A stretch of DNA of 64,000 bases from Pomphorhynchus laevis. Its lineage: Eukaryota; Acanthocephala; Palaeacanthocephala; Echinorhynchida; Pomphorhynchidae. The position numbers were made by a program, and so were the translations under genes. The notes under the pieces are model-generated. The model ran no database searches, was not told where the DNA came from, and saw only the letters and a list, made by a program, of their open reading frames with translations. Below are positions 55,600 through 64,000 of the stretch, piece by piece (the stretch's first letter is position 1; every line of letters begins with the position of its first letter). The stretch lies in assembly GCA_012934845.2 (NCBI GenBank), contig WNNJ02001233.1, positions 1 through 64,000 of the forward strand. Direction: 5' to 3'.

Positions 55600-57688
55600 G
55601 AATACAATTAAACACACAACCTTAAAACAAATTTGATAACTAATAAACATACAAATGCCGCGAGGAAAGCCCAGCTCCATAACAAAATGCTGCGAATGCA
55701 ATAGCCCCAACGCTGTTTGTCGGGGATGTCGATGCGGAAAGATGAACATCCCGTGCGTCAATTATGGGGCTATAAAATGCTCTAACAGACGATCGCCTAA
55801 CAAAATTCCTCATAATGGTCTCGAAGACAATCAAATCGCAATTATCAATGAACCTGGTCAGTCGCACCCTCAGTCATCAGAGTCGATCTTCTCGAATAGC
55901 AAGATCCAAACCCAACAAACAATGATATCACCAGAATTTCCCATCAAAAGATATAATAGTTCCGTCAATACCATTGAGGATATTTACAATGAAGTTATCC
56001 AATAAAGACCAAACATACTCAGACTGCCCGCCTGCAACGTTAGCAATATGATCATAGAAACCCTATCTACATTTTACTTAAAAGTTGGATCAAACAAGGC
56101 TGGCGAACTGTCAGCACTCAAATCAGCTGTAGCGTTCGCCCAATGCCTACTGCAGCGGATTCCGACGAAAAAGATGTCGCTAGTTCGAAAAACCCTCGAA
56201 CAGAGGTTTACTCATTGGCAACAAAAGAATTTTAGTTTACTCTTCATTGAAGCAGAATACCTCCAACGCAACTTGCAGCTGCAAACTAAATCAATCACCC
56301 GTGATTGGAACGAGCGTTATAGAAAATTGATGGTAAAAGGAAAGATAACCGCTGGAACGCATGTACTCGAAGACAACAAAGTTTACGGTCCTGTCACCAG
56401 ACTTTCAAATAAACTAAAAATCCGTCAAAACCATGCTTCAGGATTTGCATCCGCTCGCTGTCGAACCTTCCTCCGATATTTTACTTTCCGTCGGACATAG
56501 AAAGTCGAAAGATAATCATGCCTGCCGATTTTATACACTTGACGAAAATGCTATCATCAGCGCATGCAAACAGACATATGGAGGTGCTGGGCCATCCGGT
56601 CTTGATGCATTTGCGTGGCGACACATGTTTACCCGATTTGATACTTAATCTAACAACCTAGCCAGGTCCCTTGCAGGTTTGGCGATCCGCATAGCGACTG
56701 AGTCGTTCGGTACAGGGTCTATCGAAGCTTTTACCGCATGCAGACTAATCGCACTAGAAAAGAAAACAGGCGGAATTAGACTAATAGGTATATGTGACAC
56801 ATCCCGACGCATTATAAGCAAGGCAATCCTGCATATTATTTCCACAGACATAGAAGACGTTTGTGATAAAGTGCAACTTGCCGCAGGTCAAAAAAGTGGC
56901 ATCGACTACGCCGTACACTCGCTCCGTAGCGCTTACCGTGAACATCCTGACATCTGCTTGATGGCAATCGACGCCTCCAACGCTTTCAACTCAATTAACC
57001 GAGTTGCATCTCTTCACAATATAGAATACGTTTGTCCATCCCTTCATCGCACTTTGCTCAATTTATACCAAACCCCAGCACAGCTCACCCTAGGTGGTAG
57101 CAGTATATACTCGTTGGAAGGCTTCACTCAAGGTGATCCCTTCGCAATGGCTGGTTTCTCATTAGCATCCCTTCCGCTAATCGACACAATACAACAGTCC
57201 GTTCCAAACATAAATCAGAAATAATATACCGATGATGCCAACTTCGTCGGTTACCCAGATCAATTAAAAAAAGTTTGAGAAATTCTAGTCAAGGTAGGAC
57301 AGAAATACGGATATCACGTAAACGCGTTAAAATCTCAGATACTCTCACACAGTCCACAATGTCAAAACAATTTGCCATCTCCACAAATCTGTCAAAGATC
57401 GGCTGGCTTGTCAATTCTTGCTTCACCTGTAGGTTCACTTGAGTATGAACAAGAAGCGATCACCCAACATCTAAAAAATTGGAACCTCCTCGTCACTCGC
57501 CTGACATCAGTCGCCAAGATAGATCCGCAAGTCGCTTTTACAGGACTTACCCGGGCCATTCAAGCAAAGTGGACCCGCGTACTACGAACTTGTCAATGCC
57601 AACCCGTATGGCTAGCAGAATTGTCTGCTAGCCATACAATTCCGATTGCCAAATCTCTAGAAGGCTTTCTAGAGATTTACTGGCCCAA
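55600..57688 (+). pseudogene. RLE-type LINE, 3' truncated, several stops
   Basis: The leader has AACCTTAAAACAAATTTG and CTAATAAACATACAA immediately before ATG 55655 (MPRGKPSSITKCC). One Cys of the cluster is Tyr (CVNYGAIKC). Stops: TAA 56003 (EVIQ-stop where relatives have a Trp), TAA 56646 and TAA 57222 (before YTDDANF). Another, TGA near 57277, follows KKV. A frameshift lies near 56430. RT: MAIDASNAFNSINR, EGFTQGDPFAMAGFS, YTDDANF (Thr for Ala). It ends in the post-catalytic region near 57600-57690, where two perfect hairpins sit. It has the most lesions of the full-start copies. Confidence 0.75.
57606..57678. repeat. Two consecutive perfect hairpins
   Basis: GTATGGCTAGCAG (57606-57618) / CTGCTAGCCATAC (57625-57637) with a 6-nt loop, then AAATCTCTAGAA (57651-57662) / TTCTAGAGATTT (57667-57678) with a 4-nt loop. 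Both are exact. They lie at the boundary between an RLE element and a CR1-like LINE. Confidence 0.85.
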
Positions 57689-58426
57689 GATTACCTCTTT
57701 GGATTTCGTGCAGCTAAAGCAATCAACGAAACCCGAATTGAAATAACTAAACTTAAAAGCCAGTTAATATCAAATGATTCAAATAGTTGCTGGACAAACA
57801 AAGAGCGTATACATAGAATAGTAAATGAGTCTATCAACTCCTCCCTCAACCATTGCATCAATAAGCAGGTATCTCATGCTGTTTGTTCTTTTCAACGCAC
57901 ACCAGAGGTAGATAAATCTTATTCTAAATTAGCAACCTATCTTGATAGAGAAAGCGCTAGGGCCTAACATCTGATAGTTCGTAATTTACCCGTTTCTGAA
58001 AGCGAGCAACAAGTTATATAAAATTTCTTTGAGGAAATCGGTTGTCCTTTGGTCGGACAAAAACTAGACTTTCATCGACTCCCTGCACTTCATACTAACT
58101 CCCCTCCGTGGGTTAAGGTAAAAACTAGCGTCAGCCATGTGGAATCATCTTTAAAATCTTCGTTTAAGCTTAAGAATTCATCTCTCTTTCATACGGTGTA
58201 CTTGTGCCCTGATTTGTCGAAACTTGAACAAGAGGAACTTAAGAGACTACGGAAAGAATTATCCGAACGAAAAAAGTCAGACCCAAGTAAGCGATATTTT
58301 ATTAGAGGACATAAGATAGTGGTTTCATCAAGTAGGGAAGCCCACGCAGTAAATGTGAGCTTACCAGTACTCGGCGAAGTTTCGTCTACAGGCAACAACA
58401 ATCTTTCTAACCCAGTCAATATATAA
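57689..58426 (+). pseudogene. CR1-like ORF1, two stops
   Basis: One frame runs through with TAA near 57965 and 58018. The first part is helical and polar (NETRIEITKLKSQLI...NKERIHRIVNESINSSL). Then LIVRNLPVSESEQQVI begins an RRM-like fold, with KVKTSVSHVESSLKSSFKLK, FHTVYLCPDLSKLEQEELKR and SKRYFIRGHKIVVSS. This is the coiled-coil/RRM type of LINE ORF1, different from the zinc-finger ORF1 at 50463. It presumably binds the element's RNA. The true 5' end is uncertain. Confidence 0.65.
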
Positions 58427-58509
58427 CCAACGATTAAAAATGATTTAAATGTAAATCCTCCAGCAAAACTTCAAGTAAATCATCCGGGGTATCCTCTAAT
58501 TGATTCTAC

Positions 58510-60748
58510 TTCACTGCTCCCCAATTCATCCTGGAAATTAGCCGTTTTAAATATCCGCTTTCTTAGTAACAAGACGATGCTCTTTAAATCTCTTTGTGGT
58601 CGATAAGGCTCGTCAACGACCAATTAGTTCAAATCGATCAATTAACCACGGTGGTCTTATATCTTTTTCTCACCCTTGGTCTCCATTGCAATCATTACCG
58701 TTGCCATTTGTTCCTCTCACTTTCGAACTACTTGGGTTCCGTGTAAAAGCCGGCTCGTTGTTTCTCAATATCTACTTATTCTATCGGCCTGGATCATGTC
58801 ATCCGTCTGACTCTTTTTTCTGTGAACTGTCAAACTTACTTTCTTTCATCTTCCTCTCCGGTTTACCTTGCGTTGTACTAGGTGATATAAACGTTCGCTT
58901 AGACCGTCCTCGTGATTCCAATACCCTAAAGACGATTTCTACATTTAACGATCATAATTTTCAAATCATGTCTCCTCATTATTCTTCTGCTACCCATATT
59001 CTTGGCGGTACCCTCGATATTGTTGCCCTACCTACGCGTCTTGCCTTGTCTTCTTCATTGTGCATATCTGATCCTGCTCTATCCGACCACTTCCTTGTTA
59101 CATGTTCTCTCCCTTTGTTAAAAATCAATGTTCCTGCGAAAATTATCTCGTGTCGTTCTTGGAAATTCCTCGACTTTTCCCTTCTTCGCTCTCATATTAA
59201 CCGCTCTCCGTTAATGTATCCTTCTTCTATCTACCAATCTCCTAATTACTTATGTACCCTCTTTGACAATGTATTTTGCTCTATCCTCGATAAAATTCTT
59301 CCTCTTAAAACTTTTATTCAATCACGGCAAAATCTTGCAACATGGTTCAACTCTGAGTGTGTGACTTCAAAACGCCTCCTGCGTCGTTCCTTCAGAACTT
59401 ATCATCGTTATCTCAGACTATCTTCAGAATTTGATTCATCCTTTTATCGTAACCAATGCTTTGCTCTTCGTCGTTCGCATAGGCAACTTCTGCGTTCTAA
59501 GGCACATAGTTTTTGGCGAAGCAAACTGGCTTCCGCTAATGACTCTCGAACTAAATGGAAAACTCTTAATTCTCTACTTTCTCGATCCTCTGTCACCTCC
59601 ACTCTTGATCCTTCTCAATTCTCCGATTACCTAATTTCAAAAACTGTTTCTCTAATCGATTCGATCATCGTCCTTCCACAAACTTATTGTATCTCGTCTG
59701 TTCGTATCCATGAGCTCTTTTATCTACTTGCGGTATCTGAAGATGAGGTATCTTGCCTTCTTATTTTGTTAACTTGTAAGTCCTCTTCTGCCGATCCCAT
59801 CCCTATTCGAATTCTCAAATCGTTGTCAACAGACTTCACACCTTTCCTTACCAGCCTCTTTAACTCGTCAATAGTGAATGGAATATTTCCTCTTCTTTGG
59901 AAAACGTCCATTGTTCGTCCCCTACTTAAAAAGCCCTCTCTTGACCCCTCTCTTCCTTCATCTTATCGCCCAATATCAATTCTACCAACCTTATCTAAAA
60001 TTCTTGAACACCTTGTCTTAGATCAGATAAACAAGTATCTCTCTTCATCGCAGCTCTACCCTTCTTTTCAATCTGCTTTCCGCTCCAATCATTCCACCGA
60101 ACTAGCATGTCATAAAGTATTTTCTGATCTGCTCTCCGCTCGTGACAAAGGACTGTGTAGTGTGGTAATATCGCTCGATCTTTCATCTGCATTCGACATT
60201 GTCGATCACAAAATCCTTCTTTTTCGTCTTCGCTATCACTATGGTTTCTCTTCGTCCACCTTGGCTTGGTTCTCTACGTATCTCTCCGATCGATCATTTT
60301 CCGTCCATTCTAATTCAATGTGTTCTCCTCTATCTTCTCTCTCTTGTGGTGTACCTCAAGGTTCTGTACTTGGCCCTATTCTATTTACGCTTCTTCTTAG
60401 AGATTTATCTTGTATAACTAGTAAATTCTGCTTCAGGGTAATGCAGTACGCTGATGATATACTTCTTTATTCTCATTCGTCTCCTCATTCCCTAAGCTAA
60501 CTTTTCGTATCCGCATCTAATTGTCTTCGTGCTCTATCAGAACATCTAATTTCTTTGCGCATGTCCCTAAATCCTACCAAATCTAAAGTGTTATGGATTT
60601 TACCCTCCACTGTTTCTGTTATTCCTCCATCTCTGTATCTTCAGACCACAATTATTCCTGCTGTAGATAAACTAGTATTTCTAGGTATTCACTTCGACAA
60701 TAACCTGCATCTCGATCCCTTCATTCGTGATAAAATTAGTTTAAATTA
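58510..60748 (+). pseudogene. CR1-like ORF2, deleted and truncated
   Basis: Starts SWKLAVLNIRFLSNKTMLF near 58530. An internal loss removes the TESW part of the endonuclease, and the frame resumes as INHGGLISFSHPW. Endonuclease blocks: LFYRPGSCHPSD, VVLGDINVRLDRPRD, HILGGTLDIVALP, LSDHFLVTC. RT: YRPISILPTLSKILEHL, VVISLDLSSAFDIVDHKIL, SCGVPQGSVLGPILFTLLL, MQYADDILLYSHS. A TAA at 60498 (SLS-stop-LFVSAS) precedes LNPTKSKVLWILPS and FLGIHFDNNLHLD. It ends at 60748, before the RT C-terminus. A 3' truncation is unusual for a LINE and implies later deletion or overwriting. Confidence 0.75.
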
Positions 60749-60784
60749 AGTTTAAAATAAGTTTAAATTAGTTCTAAAAAAATA

Positions 60785-60945
60785 ATTTTTAATTTAATAT
60801 TTCGGACCCATTTGCGGGTAACCTTATATTGTGTGTATAATAATTCATCTTCTATCAAACAAAAAACTATCTTTTCTTTAGGCCCACTTGCGGGTAACCT
60901 CGATTATGTTTTATTAAAATAAATTTTTCCATTAAAAAATTATTT
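60785..60945 (+). mobile_element. Two orphan RLE-element 3' tails
   Basis: GGACCCATTTGCGGGTAACC (60804-60823) and GGCCCACTTGCGGGTAACC (60881-60899), each followed by AT-rich tail. The second ends TTAAAAAATTATTTAATCTA. No coding sequence remains, so these are insertions truncated to the 3' UTR. Confidence 0.7.
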
Positions 60946-61020
60946 AATCTAAATAATTTAATCTAAATAATAATTATTTAGAAATAATTGGTTACCACGG
61001 GGTAATAAACACCTGAGAAG

Positions 61021-61205
61021 AAAAATCAATTTTACGATAGCGCGTGCAGCGTCCGCGAGTCTTCGGGCTCCGCGATCTACTAGATTTCATCCGGTTCTCC
61101 CACACTACAGTCATGATTTTTTAAATTCTTTTGGAACTAAATTGATCCATTTGCGGGTAACCTTTGATGTGTAAAAATATTTGAATAATAATAAAGAAAA
61201 TTATT
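61021..61205 (+). pseudogene. RLE element reduced to C-terminus and tail
   Basis: Encodes INFTIARAASASLRAPRSTR, equivalent to ISFSIARASSLCLRMPRSS of the 40.5-kb element, and then the tail GATCCATTTGCGGGTAACC (61144-61162). It ends AAGAAAATTATTTAATCTAT. The 5' side joins AT-rich junction DNA at about 61020. Confidence 0.7.
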
Positions 61206-61249
61206 TAATCTATATTTAATCTATACTTTTTTGATAGCATTTTCCTTAA

Positions 61250-64000
61250 TTCATAACTTTCAAATAATAATATTTTTTTAAATAATAATTATTATTTTTT
61301 AATAAGCATAATTTATTATACATTTGATACAATCTTCGGTTCCCTCAAATAAACCATTGTGCAATCATTTATGATCTTGTCATTATTCTGTGATTGAATG
61401 CGTGCTAGTAGGAAATTACCCTACAGGCATGCCACAGAGAGAGAACGGGACGATCTTAGACAAACAGAAGAGGATCGAGCAATTGCAAACGAAATTTTTT
61501 TCATCAGTGCCAAAATTTTGGAATATTGTTGTCTTGAGCGATGCGCCTTAATCGCAGCTAGTGATTTCAGAAATGGCATCATCCCATCGTCCATACCACC
61601 CAACGTGGAGAAGATGAGAGGCATGAATCTGCTCCGTTCAAGACTCACAATGCGATCACTGTATTTCGCCTTTTTTCTTGCTTCATTGCTGGCAAACACG
61701 GATGCGGAGACACCACAAGGATGCGATTGAGCGTGAATATTAAAGATGGTGACGCCTAGAAACGTCCGCTCAAATCGATTGCTCTGAAATCAGGAACATA
61801 CAATGTCCAAACGTGCACCTCTGTCGCGCGTAGTCGTCCGAGCTTCGAAATCAAATTCAGCTGGGAGATCAGTGAGCTCAGGTTCGACCCCAAAACCATG
61901 ACAAATTGTTGTAAGCGCCTGAGTGAGCAAGACCCGCACGATATTGTGCCGGATTGATGGCAACCCTTCTAGTTTGCAGGAAAGGGCATGGCTGATATTA
62001 AAGCTATCTCCGCAAGCGCAGACGTTCTTACTCAATTCGGTAAGCGTGCAACCGTACCGGGCGCATAGTGCATCTATAAATTCATTGCGACTTAGGTGGA
62101 AGCGTTCCCTCCTTACTGGTAGGGCGCTTAACCACGAGGAGGCGCCATCCCTGGATGCATGAGAGATGATTTGGGTTGTGACCCGACCGAGTCTAGCCAC
62201 ACTTGGCTGTAATCTATCGATACGCAATTTGCGTCGTTCTACACAATCCAGATTCATAATGCGGTCTTGTAGTAAGCGCAAAGTGTTTCTAGTTTCCCCG
62301 GTTTCATATGTATCGCATATTTTCGAAGAACAACTAAATTCCAGGTGTGCAGAGAACCTTGTGTCACATATGCCAAGACCACCATCGCTTATCGGAGAAG
62401 TTAAGATCGCCATCCAGTCTTCGTCTACTCTTCGTCCGATGACTGCTGGAACGAACCTTTCGTTGATAGATTTGTACAGACAGTCTGTGTGGGAAGGGCC
62501 GCATTCCACTGAGAGCATGAAATACGTCCACTTGTACTCCACCGAACGAACCAGTTTAATGTAAGCAATGTGTGGATCTATCTCTCTGACGTGTGATAGA
62601 CGATTAATAAGATAAGACCAGCGCTCTACTTCTAATTCCGTGCAGTTGCATTCGTACTGTGTGGTGCCGATAGGAACACCAAGAATGTTAATACCAGATG
62701 TGGACAGTTCGACATCAGCGGATAAAAGAGAGATGTCAACTCTACTGCTTCTTCTTGCTAGCAATTTGGTTTTAGATGCATTTACATGATAACCGTACTT
62801 AGGACCAAGATCTAAGAAAATGGACCACACTTTCCTCAAGTCTTTGAATTTCCCGACAAAATTACCATCATCTGCGTATTCTGGGTAACACCAGGAGCAT
62901 GTTAACGTATGTTTTCAATTAAAGGAAGAGAAACCATTGAGAAGCCGGCCATCGCAAGTGGATCTCCTTGTGTGAAGCCTTCGTGCGAATATATACTATT
63001 ACCCCCAAGGGTAAGCTGAACCGGTGATGCATATAGATTACTAAGCACAGTCGACAAAGCAGGTGTTATGTATATCATATTATCCAGTGCGGCTTTTCAA
63101 TTAATCACGTTAAAAGCATTTGAAGCATCAACAGCAAGGGTTGGCTTCGAAACATTTGCGCAAGGAATGTGCAGCGTATTCGATCCCGCTCCGCTGCGAG
63201 GCTGCCAATTGCTCTAATCCCACAACGTCTTGCGAATCTTCCCAGATTAATCTCAATATCACCTTTGATACGATGTGCCTTGCAATATCACAAGCGTCAA
63301 TCGGTCGGACACCACCAGTCGTATTTTCAAGAGCCACTAACCTGCTGGTCGTAAACGCCTTAAGACATATAGGACGAATAGGCTCAGATGCTAATTTTAC
63401 AGCAAATTCAGAAAGGACTTTGGTCAAGGTCTTTGAGTGTTCTCCGAATCCTGTCAGCACGTGTCGCCACATTGAAGCGTCGAGACCAGAAGGGTCAGCT
63501 GAACCCTTCGTTATTTTGCTTGCTCTGACTATTGAATCCTCATCAATAATTGCAAATCTAGTGTGGTGATGCCGACATGAGCGGGGTATTGGCTTATTTA
63601 GTAGTATCTCTCTTGCTGGCTGAATCGTCTCAGGACGGAGAGACATTAAAATTTCCTTGTTTGGTACGCCGTCAATTGAGGAGTCATGTTTGAGTGTACC
63701 GGCAAAAACATCTTCTTCCAGAACAGCTGTTGCTGTACGTAACTTACTCTTAGTCATGAGTTTGCAGTATGGTTTTTCCTGCTGTCCAGACTGAACATTA
63801 CGATTAAGTTGCTGTTACAAATAGCTAGCCTCGTCAAAAAGTTCAGAGAACTTTGCCTGATTCCGAAGAGCAAGTCCCCGTTCCAGGGCTCTTCATATGT
63901 CTGATATCCCGCTCGAGTTAAAAGATTGCAAAACGCATTGCAAAAATACCACAGCGGTTTTTAACGCATTTCGAAATTCTCGGTCTTCCAGCACCACGTT
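61250..64000 (-). pseudogene. RLE-type LINE, broken, exceeds window
   Basis: Minus strand. N-terminal domain to RT in 63757-63128, with RFAIIDEDSIVRASKITKG, SGLDASMWRHVLTGFG and LAASQRSGIEYAAHSL. A 1-nt frameshift follows before VDASNAFN. EGFTQGDPLAMAGFS lies near 62975, and the frame returns before EYADDGNF near 62870. Then 62839-61790 and, past a TGA at 61790, to 61421. RLE: CACG...HALSC...RHNIVR, ARLDIVCS. The second acidic residue is lost (TFLGVTIF where relatives have TFxDV). In the shifted segment TGA (INxKAAL) and TAA (NIRxHAPG) fit CGA and CAA changes. A variant tail, GGTTTATTTGAGGGAACC, is at 61355-61338. The 5' end lies beyond 64000. Confidence 0.75.

Noticed and set aside
40496-57688. 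Telomere array similar to HeT-A/TART
   Set aside because: Elements on the opposite strand (34094-36917, 61250-64000), nested LINEs and PLEs all around, and no telomeric simple repeat argue against a chromosome end. Repeated use of one target is simpler.

Overview
The window looks like AT-rich, repeat-dominated animal nuclear DNA, probably from an invertebrate. Two kinds of Penelope-like retroelement (PLE) are present: one with the features of the Naiad group, and one canonical type with a C-terminal GIY-YIG endonuclease. CR1/jockey-like LINEs and single-ORF LINEs with a restriction-like endonuclease (RLE) are interleaved with them. I find no rRNA, no bacterial-style operon and no complete host gene. 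One 205-bp stretch at 20747-20951 (minus) has the form of an internal host exon.

Layout. 1-6400: AT-rich DNA with many copies of a PLE terminal repeat, a tandem pair of 310-bp mini-PLEs and an orphan GIY-YIG endonuclease ORF. 7-13.5 kb: LINE reverse-transcriptase (RT) debris, the most complete Naiad-like PLE RT (8332-9663) with its 3' UTR, a canonical PLE (11155-12350, minus) and a LINE RT fragment. 13.5-18 kb: a fold-back repeat complex, a 15-bp minisatellite and a pair of hammerhead-like motifs. 18-24 kb: rearranged PLE pieces in both orientations and the possible host exon. 24.6-29.2 kb: two decayed LINEs and several inverted or tandem repeats. 29.3-30.2 kb: another PLE end. 30.9-36.9 kb: two RLE elements facing each other tail to tail; the first (1007 codons) is intact. 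37-40.4 kb: PLE fragments, one LINE fragment and a tRNA-like motif. 40.5-57.7 kb: a head-to-tail run of six RLE elements on the plus strand, one of them split by a CR1-like LINE of about 4.6 kb. 57.7-60.75 kb: a second CR1-like LINE. 60.8-64 kb: bare RLE 3' tails and one more RLE element on the minus strand, which runs off the window.

How the parts relate. The RLE elements share an N-terminal cysteine cluster resembling a CXC (Tesmin/TSO1) finger, an RT core, a C-terminal CxCG...HxLSC...RHN zinc/RLE region, a short hairpin tail ending in AACC, and a recurring junction of A-rich DNA plus ATTATTTAAT. I infer repeated insertion into the same kind of AT-rich target, so that each element's end supplies the next landing site. 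The PLE copies share a terminal sequence (CTGAGTCTACGTATTT) and a 3' UTR that can fold as a pseudoknot. Only the RLE ORF at 30941-33964 is uninterrupted from start to stop. Most breaks elsewhere are single nonsense changes or short frameshifts, which indicates fairly recent copies.
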